Source: Atopsyche davidsoni
Taxonomy: Eukaryota; Arthropoda; Insecta; Trichoptera; Hydrobiosidae
Assembly (NCBI GenBank): GCA_022113835.1
Contig: JAILWY010000001.1
Coordinates: 5,084,001 to 5,148,000, forward strand
DNA: 64,000 nt
Reading direction: 5' to 3'
Shown in pieces: positions 50,649-61,759 of this stretch (position 1 is its first letter; each line of letters opens with the position of its first letter). Both the position numbers and the translations under genes were made by a program. The notes under the pieces are model-generated. The model had not been told where the DNA came from. It saw only the letters and a program-made list of their open reading frames with translations, and searched no databases.

Positions 50649-50760
50649 AGCGGTCACCAAACTTTTTCATTGAATCCCTCAAATACTTTTATTGACTCCT
50701 GGAATTCCCGAGGAATCAGCTGATGAAGATTATTTATGAAAAACACAATTAATAACAATT
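50649..50760 (+). mobile_element. hAT-like transposon end fragment
   Basis: CAGCGGTCACCAAACTTTTT, then CATTGAATCCCTCAAATAC, follows the pattern of hAT terminal inverted repeats (CAGTGGTTCTCAAACTTTTT and CCCC-rich subterminal DNA). The opposite end was not found. TGGCGCAGCGG here also resembles a Pol III A box, so a SINE is an alternative. Confidence 0.4.
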
Positions 50761-50948
50761 TTTCTTAAAATTAAACAATTTATAAATCACCAAGTAAGAC
50801 ATTTCAAATTTCATTTATTTCGTTTTCCAGAAAACATTTATAATACGTACGATTATCACGTATTTAAAATGACAAACACAATGTTACTTGTGCATACAAA
50901 TTATACTTAATTTGTTTTCAGTTGAAACACATTTCACTACATAAGCTA

Positions 50949-50956
50949 TGACGTCA
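50949..50956. promoter_or_regulatory. CRE palindrome TGACGTCA
   Basis: Perfect octamer in CTATGACGTCACTAATC. Confidence 0.5.
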
Positions 50957-51349
50957 CTAATCTTTTAAATATATTTGTTTAAGTAGTCAAAAATGAATAG
51001 GGCTGTTGAATTCAATAATTTACTTATTCGCATCACGTAATGCTTTTTTGTTTAAATAAATCTAATATTTATTTTTAGAGCAAAATAAAGGACAAGTTAT
51101 TAAAAAAGTCAGTACGCATGTTTGTTGATTTTATTATTTTTTTTTATTGTTAAACAGAACCTTTAGTGTATTTTAACCGGATGCGGCCTAATACATAATT
51201 GTAAAAGGTTTCAATTTCCTATTTGATGTGATTTCAAATGGCATGCAGCAACTAAATTGCAATTACCGCGTTTACGTCTGAAACCTGTCATTTGGTATTG
51301 AGCCCTGTGGAGGCACTCTTGGGAATGATTTCGTCGGCAACGCTCGGCC

Positions 51350-51445
51350 GACTGGGCTCGAACCTTAGCTGCTCATTTTGCCGACCGAACTTCAGGGTTA
51401 TAAGGATTCTTGGAAGTCGTTTCATTCATAATACTGGACTACAGG
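51350..51445 (-). repeat. Possible tRNA-derived SINE, degenerate
   Basis: On the minus strand CCCTGTAGTCCAGTATTATG (A-box-like, ~51427-51446) is followed ~80 nt later by GGTTCGAGCCCAG, a good B box (51352-51364). The spacing is longer than in a tRNA, so an insertion or decay is likely. Shares CCCTGTAGTYCAGT with the segment at 55.1 kb. Confidence 0.35.
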
Positions 51446-51499
51446 GTCATCTAGCAGTTACTCACTAGATTATTTTCAAACTAATAATATGCGGCGAGC

Positions 51500-52125
51500 A
51501 GTGAGTTTCTAATAGATAAAAAATATTTTTAATATTATCTCAAGTTATAAAAAAATAGTCAACATCTACCAAAAATGTAATTTTGAAATGCCGTTGTTTA
51601 ATGATTAGCTTAGATTAAATAGATTTTTTAGATTTCTTTAACGAAGTGCAGAAAGTAGTGCAATCCATTATTATCCATATGAGTTAACATTTTTAAAAAA
51701 TAGAGTAAAAGATGTTATACATAAGTTGTGAATAAACGAAAATGAGTTGGTTTATTTTTATTTATGAGTCTATGACCTAGAATGTAATCTATTTTAAAGT
51801 TTCCATTTCCATCACTGCCAATAATTCATGTTATGGATCTTCGCAATATTGTGTTCTGTAAATACATCTTGCAGAAGTGTATCTGTAATATGCACGAAAT
51901 ATTAATAGCACAGATTACTTTGTCCCAATAAACTATTTTTATATATCTCACAAATAAAAATATTGATTTTTCAATGCGAAAAAAAATAGCACTCCCTTTC
52001 TGCACAGTCTGTAGACATGCCACTTTATTTGAAATAAAGAGTAGCGATGATCAAAAAAGCATGAAACGATTTGACCTACTAGAAACCTATAACATTTAAA
52101 AATAAAGCATAATGCATGCATTCGT
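51500..52125. other. AT-rich spacer
   Basis: No recognisable feature. Confidence 0.5.
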
Positions 52126-52129
52126 CATA

Positions 52130-52460
52130 AATTATCGGGTCACCCGGTGCTGGGAAAAAAAATAAAATAAAGCCGAGACGGACATACGATTTATCCGGCG
52201 GTGGGACAGAGAGGGCTGCCAAAAAGGCCGAAAATGAGCCGCTCGAGGATCTCGCCAGTCCATTTTTTGTGCGCGGCCGTTATGAGGCGATGGCACAAGC
52301 CGTGGGAAGCGAAGGTAAAATGTCAACTCGGTACGAATGCCTGCAGATAAGCCAACGGGCTAGATGACGAGATTAAACGGAATTAGATGCCTAGATTACC
52401 GTTTACCTTTACGGCGGAACAGCGCGAAAATAACGTCGGCTTCCATAATCTCGGATGACG
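52130..52460. promoter_or_regulatory. GC-rich island next to tandem array
   Basis: CpG-rich, with ACGAGATTAAACGGAATTAG (~52367) followed by CCTAGATTACCGTTTACC, spaced homeodomain/bicoid-like GATTA sites. It ends exactly where the 208-bp tandem array starts. Putative regulatory element. Confidence 0.3.
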
Positions 52461-53090
52461 CGAGACTGTGACAGGTCCTGCTACTATTTTCATTCAATCG
52501 TTGAATGGATCTGTTACTATTTGATAGATTAAGTCAGGTGTAGAGTTGACAAAGTAGTATTTTGAATTTGGGAAGTATTTATAGACCCCTAGTTTTTCTG
52601 TATGGTTTTACGGGAAGCTCGTAGACTAAAAGCAAAAGTAGACTATATGCATATATATATTTAGTACTCGAGACTGTGACAGGTCCTGCTACTATTTTCA
52701 TTCAATCGTTGAATGGATCTGCTACCATTTGATAGATTAAGTCAGGTGTGGAGTTGACAAAGTAGTATTTTGAATTTGGGAAGTATTTATAGACCCCTAG
52801 TTTTTCTGTATGGTTTTACGGGAAGCTCGTAGACTAAAAGCAAAAGTAGACTATATGCATATATATATTTAGTACTCGAGACTGTGACAGGTCCTGCTAC
52901 TATTTTCATTCAATCGTTGAATGGATCTGCTACCATTTGATAGATTAAGTCAGGTGTGGAGTTGACAAAGTAGTATTTTGAATTTGGGAAGTATTTATAA
53001 ACCCCTAGTTTTTCTATATAATTTTACGTTACGAAAGCAGGTAGACTAAAAGCAAAAGTAGACTATATGCATAAATATATTTAGTACTCG
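52461..53090. repeat. Three-unit tandem array, 208-bp period
   Basis: Units begin at 52461, 52669 and 52877, each with CGAGACTGTGACAGGTCCTG, and end in ATATTTAGTACT. Units 1 and 2 differ at only a few bases. Unit 3 matches unit 2 until about position 115 of the unit, then diverges slightly and is ~6 bp longer. Each unit has a CATTCAA-TCG-TTGAATG hairpin and an ATATATAT stretch. No coding frame. It looks like a young local duplication or a short satellite seed. Confidence 0.95.
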
Positions 53091-53247
53091 CATTTACTAA
53101 AACACATCGTTCCTGTGATAAATTATTTAATTGCCGTGTCCCGTTGTGTTATTAATTAACGTTTTCTCACAGTGCGATTTTATTTAAAGGTTTTACAGTT
53201 GTTCAGGAATATGTACTATAAAAAAAATACGAATTGAAAACAGCCAA

Positions 53248-53255
53248 TGACGTCA
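53248..53255. promoter_or_regulatory. CRE palindrome TGACGTCA
   Basis: Perfect octamer in CCAATGACGTCAATAAA, with a CCAAT overlapping on its left. Confidence 0.5.
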
Positions 53256-53259
53256 ATAA

Positions 53260-55020
53260 AACACAGTTTATTTATTTATTTATACTAACTATAATATTAA
53301 TTGGAAACCATAAAAAATAATATTAGTTCCTGAAAGATATGTGTTTGAATGGCAGATCTTAAAAAAAAATTCTTATTGAGAGATCGGTACGTCTCTAGAC
53401 TTGTTAATAAACTAATGTTAAATATTAAGTATTAAATAGTTGTTACATTGCAATTAATTTTTTTTATTAAAATGTGTGTATATGACCCTTTTTTCATGGA
53501 CTGAGTGGCTTTATAATGATCTGTATAAAATATAAGTTGATATCAACACCATGGATGATATGTACGCCATGACACTTCTATCAATCGATTGAAGGATGAA
53601 TTTGTTTATATTAAATGTTTGGATTGGCTTTTGGCTTGTCTGGACAATATTGGTTATTGAATGATTGAAAACGACTTTTATCTCAAATATTAAACACCAA
53701 AAATATTTTTTTGCGAAGAAGAAAAATGAGCTACAATAAAATAATACATCTTTTTTTAAAAACATTGTTTTATATCATAAGCTTTCACAAGTCATGTAAA
53801 AATTATATGAAAACATTATCAGGTAAAAAAATATATAAAAAACGATTTGAAGAACTCAGTTTTAAAATCGACGAATAATTTCCAGTCATCCTTTTTTGGG
53901 TGAACTCATTTTAAGGCACCTTGTATGTATAAAAATGTAACGGTCAATTGCCAAACTAGTCATTTGATTTAATTATAGTTATTATTTCTGAAAAGCGACG
54001 TTTCATTATTGAAAAGGACACACATCAGTAAGAACAATACTTAACTTTATAAAATAATAATTTTAAACCATATATTTATCTTTTTATCTAGGTTCGACTT
54101 CAATAATAATACATATTTTTTTAATAAAATGACTTATCCATTCATAGTATATTATGATTTAAATGAGGGAGAAACACGTTATTTTATTAAAAAAATCATG
54201 CATTTAGCAATATAAAATTGGTTTTAAATTAGTAGTGGAGATATTTTCTCTCGAAGGTATGAATCTATTATAGGTTTATAAAGTAATTTTTGCTAAAATT
54301 TAAGTGGTTTTTTTATATTTTGTAAAGAATGGTGTTTTTTTTTATTCTTGCAGGTATAAAAATATACCCCTAAATAATGCATGTACCAGTAAATAATTAC
54401 AGTTAAAGGATTCCGTAAAGGAGCTTTCGTGCAAATATTTACACTTTGCTAGTACACATAATAAATAAATTTATAGAAAATCAGTTTTTTTTTAACTTTT
54501 AAAAATAAATGATGCTTCGCTGCTTTATACACACAGAAAGTGAATTACTTGTTTTTTTGTGGTAATCCTTATTTTTTGTAATATGGCAATTGGCAGTTCC
54601 TTTAATTGCGCGTAATATGAAAATAAATTTTGCAATAAAATGAATAAGCTAAATATTTCTTTGCTCAAAAGATCGCAAGAAAAAGTGTGATACCTTTATA
54701 TATAAATTTTTTATTTTTCAGTTAAATTTAAAAAAATGAAAGTTGTGCTTTATTAATTTAAAAAATCCCTATGTTGTTCTTTTATAGTTCAGATAAGCTG
54801 CAAGTGAAGAGTATAAACCTCACTATTCTGTTTTACACTGATGCATGGAAAATTTAGTCATATCCATAAAAAAACACCCTAAGTAAAGAGACTATTTTGG
54901 CCACCTGCAAGTTTATTGGTGCGATTTATTGCTACGTTTACAAAAATATCAATATAATGTCATGAAACATTTAAATTGAAAGCCATTCTACCGACAAAAG
55001 AGAAGTTTATAGATCAAAGT
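53260..55020. other. AT-rich non-coding stretch
   Basis: No gene or repeat. A TTTTTATTCTTGCAG acceptor-like site at ~54351 is followed by AT-rich sequence with stops. Confidence 0.5.
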
Positions 55021-55059
55021 GTTTTCGTTCGACTTGCTTCGTCTCCGACATTTGCCATG

Positions 55060-55135
55060 TCATATTCAAATTCACAGAGTCTCCATAGAGGTTTGAGGCA
55101 CAGAGCGAGTTGACCACTGAACTACAGGGTGGTTG
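55060..55135 (-). repeat. Possible tRNA-derived SINE head, degenerate
   Basis: The minus strand reads CCCTGTAGTTCAGTGGTCAA (good A box, TAGTTCAGTGG at 55114-55124) and, ~45 nt on, GTGAATTTGAATA, a decayed B box (55063-55075). Related to the 51.4-kb segment by the A-box block. Confidence 0.4.
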
Positions 55136-55269
55136 ATGGAACAATCTGAGTGAGTGGAGTCACTTTTCAGAACAGCACGACGGCATGAGATGAATAAATA
55201 CTGCAGCCAGATGCAATTCCAGGTCTGATGATGGGGCTCGACGCCCGACGCCACTCTCGCCGAGGCTGC

Positions 55270-56440
55270 GTTTTTTTAATCCATTTTCTGAATTAGGTAT
55301 TTTCATCGATTCTTTTTCTATAAACGATGCGCCACAGCACTAAATAATTTACAGCATAAGTATATGTAAAACACAACGGCTTGGAAAAATTTATAAAAAA
55401 TATATATTTTTCTTTTATAAACATAATTATTTTTTTTTAAATGAATTATCTAATTTGTATCGGCGACAGATAATATAAATAACTAATAATAATATGAACT
55501 AAAAAAATTGACAAACCAAAATCTTTTTGCTAGAATTTTTTAGTAAAAGTTGTTATTTACAGCCAGATTTTCTGCTGTTCCCGTAATGTAAAGAGAAAAT
55601 CTCAAAAGCGAAAATCCGCTGTAAAAAAATAATGATGAGTTTGTAGACTTATTTATGACCTACATTGATAAATAAGATTAAAACACAGATTTATTTTTTA
55701 TGATAATTATATTTTCACAAATATATTTTCTATATTTCTTCTATGTTTTATCACCGTCGCTAATTCGTTCAACACTTACCTGTCAATGCTTAATATTTAT
55801 TTATTATGGAGACTAAAATATTTATGTATTATACATTTTACCTTAGTGGGTGAATAAAACCGAACATTATTCATTTTAAGGAATTCATATACAATGATTA
55901 ACTATAGAAGTATCTACAACCCATTGACTGATTTTGCAAAAAAAACTACCTAACATGATTTATTGTCATAGATATATAATTAATTATTAATCATTAAAGA
56001 GTTACTAGCATTACTTTCACAAATATTTAATGGTCAATTATAGTTTATTGCCATAGACAATCGTTAAAATTGTTCTTAGCACAAAACTAGAACGCGAATA
56101 GATAAATGTTACAGATTTTTATTGTTTAAGAGTTATTTTTAAGACAACATAAAATAAATCGTTAAAGTGTCTTCTACCTGTTGATACAGGGTTGCACCAA
56201 AAAAAATATATTTAGTTTAAAAATAATTAAATTACACAGCTTTTATAAACAGGGTTTTTAAATATGCAAGAGTACAATTTTGATCCGTTTGAACAAACCT
56301 TGTATCAATCTGTAATTAATGAGTTTGAATTTTAAATACATAATATTAATTGTGCGTCGAGTCTACTCAAAAAAAATTATTCCATGGAAAAAATAAAATA
56401 TTGTAATTACAGATAAAACTTATTTTTATTGACATAACAT
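55270..56440. other. AT-rich non-coding stretch
   Basis: No recognisable feature. Confidence 0.5.
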
Positions 56441-56449
56441 TTTTTACAA

Positions 56450-56932
56450 GGCTGATTCATTTCGTTTATTTCGACCCCTTGTCGAGTTTTCCTGTTTTTT
56501 GTAGACCCCCTGTCTTGCTAATATTGAATTATTGCAAATTAATCATCTTCAAACATATTTTTGACATTTGATATACAGGTGCGCCATATTTTATGTCGGT
56601 ATGTAAACATTGAATAAGAATTTTTTTTTTGTAAGAAGGTTGACAACTGCACTGAAACTCTTTTCCATGTGGGATGAAGATGGAAAAGCTACCAAAAACT
56701 TTCTTGCGATTGTCCATAATGCAGGATTAACAGTATTATTATGTGAGTACATAGGTTCAATCTGTGTTCAATTATGGCTTTTACTGAATGCCTAAATCTT
56801 AGTGATGATCCACTCTCGTAGACCCCCATTTACAGTTCGTGGACCCCCAATTTAATTTTTCGCTAACATCGACCCCTTGCAAGGCAAAATCGACCCCTGG
56901 AGGTCGATATCGACCACATTGGGAACCAGTGG
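56450..56932 (-). mobile_element. Non-autonomous hAT-like element
   Basis: The right boundary, read on the minus strand, is CACTGGTTCCCAATGTGGTC, a hAT-type terminal repeat. GACCCCT-type subterminal repeats occur near both ends (56475-56510 and 56820-56900). The interior has short frames without a transposase domain. The matching left terminal repeat is not visible, so the left limit is approximate. At 56978-57000 the reverse of CAGGGCCGGCGCTAGGGGCG may be the end of a second hAT-like element. Confidence 0.5.
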
Positions 56933-56939
56933 TTTAGTA

Positions 56940-57190
56940 TAGTTAAAAATTAAATTAATAATATTTTTAAACGCAGTTCGCCCCTAGCGCCGGCCCTGCC
57001 CGCATATAAATTTGGTGTAGCGCCACATTCCTGCGGTCTCAGGCCCAGCAGGCTCAGCAGGCCCGCCCCCTCCCCGCAGGCTCTGGCCACCCCTCCTGGC
57101 ACAGTACCCCTGAAATTAGTGCGGCTTCTAGGCGAGCACCTAAATTACCCCCGGCGCTCGTATGTGTGAATAATGCTAATGAGGCGTGTG
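56940..57190. other. GC-rich patch, possibly transposon-derived
   Basis: Very C-rich (57040-57110). The start resembles a transposon end (see neighbouring entry). No reading frame of note. Confidence 0.3.
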
Positions 57191-57719
57191 GAAGGTAATA
57201 AAGCAGATTAAACATACCCATTTGTGATTTTTTTTTATTGACACATATATATTCTCCTCAGAACAGGTGTGTGTTGGGTTTTGTCAAGGTGATTGAAATT
57301 ACTTGTTTTTTTTTTTAACGCATGATTGTTATTTATTCATATTTAGTATAAGATCCAACGGTGGTATTTTGTCCAAACAATACAACAGAAAATATTTTCG
57401 CGTTAAATATTTCTCCTTATTGCTATCTTGTGAAACTGTTGAAACATTTTCTTAATACATATTCGTTGTGTAAGCTTTAATTTTTTTTAAATTTTATTTG
57501 TATCTTGTAAAACAAGGTTTTTTAATGAAAACTGACTACTTCCTTGTTTTCAGCCTATGTTTTATACATATCTACTGAATCATGTAAATCCTTGATAAAT
57601 TAAATAAAGAAACATATATTTACATGATGAAGAAGTATTTACAAATAAAAAAGGCAATCAATATTTATGACAAAGAGCACTTGGTGGAATCCCATTAAAA
57701 TTTTTGATTGATTTTTCCC

Positions 57720-57830
57720 AATGCTAATTTTATTGGTGACCGGTTTTGTTAAGTTTGATAATGCAAGCGTAAAAGGTTGGTGAAATCGGTCATCAATAAA
57801 ACTAACTCGTAGAAAAATCACTAAAATATT
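57720..57830 (+). repeat. GAAACCGGT motif repeat, copy 2, with hairpin
   Basis: TTTTATTGGTGACCGGTTTT (57722-57741) can pair with GAAATCGGTCATCAATAAAA (57782-57801), forming a ~20-bp imperfect hairpin. The right half matches 44275-44345. It adjoins an RTE-like 3' end, so it may be part of that element's flank or a nested MITE. Confidence 0.5.
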
Positions 57831-57831
57831 T

Positions 57832-57943
57832 TATCTTCTTCCCCGGGTACCTCTCCTCAGACAGGTTGCATAAATTTATGCTGAATTAGTGTTTATGGTT
57901 TTCTTATGGAAAATCGTGCAGTGGATCCCCAGTTCCTTCTACA
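57832..57943 (-). pseudogene. RTE-like LINE 3' end, copy 3
   Basis: On the minus strand the GTAGAAGGA, GGGGATCCACTGCACGA and TTTTCCATAAGAAAACCATA blocks match the copy at 61.3 kb. They lead to TGAGGAGAGGTACCCGGGGA and the AAGAAGATAAAAT 3' end. The EMVTNLL part is scrambled. Confidence 0.65.
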
Positions 57944-58134
57944 TGCATATTGCTACTGCCCAATAGCATTATTATATAATCCTCTCCTAACAAAGCTCAG
58001 GTGTTTAGATCTGATACTGTTTCTGCAGCAAGCTACAGAAACAATAGCAAGAGCTCTCGACAAGGTACTTCCAGAGCACATCCCTCCACAATCATTCCAA
58101 GTCCACTACTACTTGCATTTTATCTAAAATCTAC

Positions 58135-58570
58135 TATAATAATAGCCATTGTGTGTTTATTTGTATGTTTGTATGTATGTTTCATTTTTCCGTTCTGTAT
58201 AGAATATCTTAAAAGATACAACGCTGATTTTTTGCACATAAGTTAAGTAAATTTTTCCGCAGCTATGTGCCGAATTTCAAGACGATAGGATAATATTTTC
58301 ATTCATAAACTTTAAAATATGCTTTAGCTAAACTTTAATTATATAATTCACTTCTTCGCCGCGAGATGTCGTTAACCGCGAGAATTTAGACGCATCGTTC
58401 ATCAAATTCGTCATTTTGTGACGGGCTACATTACTAGTATTAAAATAAAAACGGTTTACGATCTGCTCTATAGATTATATTGCATTTTACTACAACACGG
58501 TTGTAAACAAACACATGAAAGTGTTCGTTTGCGTTTTGATTCAAAGCCGCGTTGTATTAAAGTGAAGGCA
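58135..58570. other. Non-coding stretch
   Basis: Mixed composition, with (TTTG/TATG)n-like sequence at 58155-58185. No gene supported. Confidence 0.45.
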
Positions 58571-58576
58571 GACTTG

Positions 58577-58614
58577 TACATATATATATATATATATATT
58601 TTTTTTTTTTTTAT
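58577..58614. repeat. (TA)n and poly-T microsatellite
   Basis: About eleven TA units followed by ~14 T. A second AT-rich microsatellite lies at 58806-58850, so the LINE fragment between is bracketed by simple repeats. Confidence 0.9.
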
Positions 58615-58617
58615 TGA

Positions 58618-58811
58618 AAATACAAACTGCGGTGTAGAAGGATCCGGGGACCCACTATTCTTTCTTTCCCATGAATATCATATCATGAATAGAAAGTGAC
58701 TGCAGATCGGAAGTGCAGCTGAACTGGTGATACTGGCCCGGGATAAAGACAAGTTCAAAGAAATGGTCACCAACCTTCTATGAGAAGAGGCAACGAAAGA
58801 AGAAGATATAT
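58618..58811 (+). pseudogene. RTE-like LINE 3' end, copy 4, longest coding part
   Basis: The plus strand encodes AELVILARDKDKFKEMVTNL, one more Leu and a stop (TGA at 58781). This fits the A-R-D-x3-F/W-x2-M/L-V-x2-L ending common in RTE-like reverse transcriptase polyproteins. Upstream GCGGTGTAGAAGGATCCGGG, GACCCACTA and TTTCCCATGAA blocks match the other copies, and downstream GAGGCAACGAAAGAAGAAG leads into the TA-rich tail. This copy fixes the orientation and identity of the family. Confidence 0.75.
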
Positions 58812-58859
58812 ATACATATATATATATAAATCATACATATATATAAATCAATAATCCCC

Positions 58860-59025
58860 GTACAGGTTGCAACCGCAGGGATAAAAAAAGAATTGTTACC
58901 TTGGGCATTAACACTGCATTCCATAAAACGCAAACGCCAAGTACCCGGCGGGCGCTCTTCGGAAATAATGTCCATAGTAAAACTATGGTGTAATTATGCG
59001 GTCCAGAACAGACGGGCATAAAAAT
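58860..59025. other. Short non-coding spacer
   Basis: No recognisable content. Confidence 0.45.
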
Positions 59026-59029
59026 TGAG

Positions 59030-59320
59030 GGCGAGGGACTCGACACGGGGCGGAGTCCCCAGCTGTTCTGCGGTCTACGCAGCCCCGGGGACTCGGACTG
59101 TCTTTATTAAACGAGAAGAATTACCCGGACCGCCGTATAAAGCCCGTTCCGCATAAATCCGCGGCGATTATGGCCCTCGGTCCGCGCATTAAGTTATTAC
59201 GCCCGGCGTCCAAACACAGCCGCCCGATTTGCGTTCATAACCTCACTTTTCGAGGCTGTTTACTTTTTACCGATCGCCGCGAGAAGTAAAAGCGGTGCCG
59301 GAGCGATGCTCGGTGCTGTT
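59030..59320. promoter_or_regulatory. GC-rich, CpG-rich island
   Basis: Dense CpGs with GGCGATTATGG (~59162), GCATTAAGTTATTACGCC (homeodomain-like, ~59186) and CCGATCGCCGCGAG. Overlapping frames show no domain. One of the clearest islands in the window; putative regulatory element. Confidence 0.35.
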
Positions 59321-59329
59321 ACATTAGTG

Positions 59330-61260
59330 AATGGGCCTGTTGTTCTCCAATCGGAGATCGGTTTCCACCAAGGCGATCTTCATGTTGCGCATATGCGAGC
59401 AGCGTATGCAATGCCCAAATACTATAATTGATTTTTATTTTATTTTCAGACGTGTATCGATTTATCACTTAAATAATAACTCCACAAAATTTGCCGTGTT
59501 AGCATTAAAAAACGGCATTTTAGTTAAAAATATCAGTGCATTAAAGAAATGATAAAATTACTATGATGTAAGTAAAACGTCTTTTTTTGTGGGGGGCAAC
59601 AGATATATTTACATATTATTACAAAGTTATTGTTCGACACCAAAACGAAAAAATACTATTAAATTATGTATGATAAATTGTAAATAAAAATGCTTCCTTT
59701 AAAAACAACACAGAGCGACGTTTTAAAATGTCAATTGCAGACTTTGATAAACCGTTAAAGTAATGTTTATATTGGAGCGATTCTTTCTACGTGTATACGT
59801 TATTTTTCTTTGAATTTTGATTGTGATATAATATATTTAAGACTGTATACATATACTTCGATCCAGCGAATTATAATTCTTTTATTTTATGAACGTGACT
59901 GCATCAGAAGTTGCATTCATTCTGCGAAATGCATTCACTTCAGACGGCAATGGGAGGCTTTAGCTCTGCAGGATTTTGTGTTTACAAGCCTATAAAAGAA
60001 GTCATATTTGTTTCAGTAGAAACCCCGCGTGGATTTTTTTAGATTTTTGAAATATCTCTTCTGCTTGGAAGACCATTGTTCGCCTGATTCAGAAAGGGTT
60101 CTGTTTGGAAGAGGCCGTATCTCACATCACCAGCGGCTCCCACAAAACCTTATGCAAATTATGAATCCCGCAGTGTGGGTAATCATTTCACAGTGACAAG
60201 TTAAAATATAGTTTGATTAAATTTATGATGAAGCGCCGTTTCTTCTGCTGGAATTTTATGTAAAAAATAATATCGATTAATGTATTAGGGGTTATGGATG
60301 TTAAAACACACATACCGACACCCTGGAACACCCTAGGTGGCTGTTGAAAACTGAACTATTTTAATTGATACCTTTTAATGATATAAATGTAATATTGATT
60401 TATTGTGAAACATATTTTTAAAATATTTATGATGAGCTAGAAAAGGTACAAAAATTAACGATTTACCTGCACATGTGAAAAATGTACAGAGACTCGGGGA
60501 AAATAATTAAATAAATTCAAAAGACTTAAAATTATACCCAACTTAAATATGGGGACATGTTTATAATGAATAAAAAATATATAACCTTTAAATATATGAC
60601 GTCAAAGCTTTGAATGGCTTTAGTACTCATTTGTGGTTTATTTATAACTTTAAAATTCTGCTGCTATATATATTCAAAGGAGTAAAACAAACTACTACAT
60701 AACTATCATGCCAATTTTTATTTATATTTGAAAAATTTACCAAATGTGTAAATTTTGAAGTCAACATGTCGAACATAATTCTTTTCTGTCATTACAAATG
60801 CCTGTTTTATCTTAAACATTGAAAGTGGTAATATGATATCGTGATGGTATAAAAATACCAACCTTGCTGGATTATATTCTCGTGGGAATTTGGCAATACT
60901 TGAAATGTTCGGCTCTAGGGGATGAAACAGAATGCCGATACCCTTGAAGCAGGCGATGATAGACCTGTAGGGCTTTGCCTCAACTGCAAGGAAGGTATAA
61001 CTTCCGCATATTTCACCACAACACATTCAAGTGTCGTATTGCAAATGTGAAACTTGAATAAAATATGTATTATTAATCAAATGTATATTATATATTAATG
61101 AATATTGCATAAAAATGGAGAGTGCACTTTGTAACTGATTATTTCTCATTTCTACGAATAACCAAAAATTATTACATAAAAAAAGCATTTTATTATTATT
61201 TTTTTAACGATGTTGTTATAATCTCTATAAATTGTGATAGTGTAATATCAAAAGTATAAT
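59330..61260. other. AT-rich non-coding stretch
   Basis: No gene. A patch at 60060-60190 includes the POU octamer ATGCAAAT (60152-60159) and may be regulatory. A 102-codon minus frame at 60718-61026 has no recognisable domain. Confidence 0.45.
60597..60604. promoter_or_regulatory. CRE palindrome TGACGTCA
   Basis: Perfect octamer in ATATATGACGTCAAAGC. Confidence 0.45.
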
Positions 61261-61269
61261 AGATTTTTT

Positions 61270-61400
61270 TTATTTTCTTCGTCAAGTACCTGTACTCAGA
61301 AGAGGTTGGCGACCATTTCACTGAGCATATACTTGAGAGAGTGTTCATGGTTTTCTATGGGAAAAATTGTGTAGTGGGTCCCCGGGTTATTCTACACCAT
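61270..61400 (-). pseudogene. RTE-like LINE 3' end, copy 5
   Basis: Minus strand: GGTGTAGAATAACCCGGGGA, CCCACTACACAA, TTTTTCCCATAGAAAACCAT, then EMVANLF and stop, then GTACTTGACGAAGAAAATAA. Collinear with copies 3 and 4. Confidence 0.7.
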
Positions 61401-61449
61401 AAATAATATAAATGAACTGAATTAAGATTTCATGTAAAATGCTATTTTT

Positions 61450-61755
61450 TTGCAGGAGAGAAATGGCTGCTTCGTGTTTTGCCGCCAAATAGCAGACGGC
61501 CGCGTCTTCGATGGCGTCCCTCGGGCCCCGCCATCACCGCGCCCCATGGCTTGCGCACCCCACGCGCCACGAAATGCCAGCGCCGGCGTGAGAAACCCCA
61601 AAGAATTCCAATAAAAACATAACTCTATCCTCACAATATAATTAATAATATAAAAAATCGCAATAAAGCGTGCCGCAATCGCCGGTGGCGTCGTGTCCGT
61701 TAAATGGACTCGGGCAGTCCAAACAACCCCGAGGTGAGTGGCGGACACCGGAGAG
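61450..61755. promoter_or_regulatory. GC-rich island bounded by splice-like sites
   Basis: A TATTTTTTTGCAG acceptor-like site (ending ~61455) and CCCGAG|GTGAGT (~61733) bracket CpG-rich sequence. One frame is open for ~50 codons then stops, so it is not a full coding exon. Could be an untranslated exon or a regulatory island. Confidence 0.25.
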
Positions 61756-61759
61756 GCTA

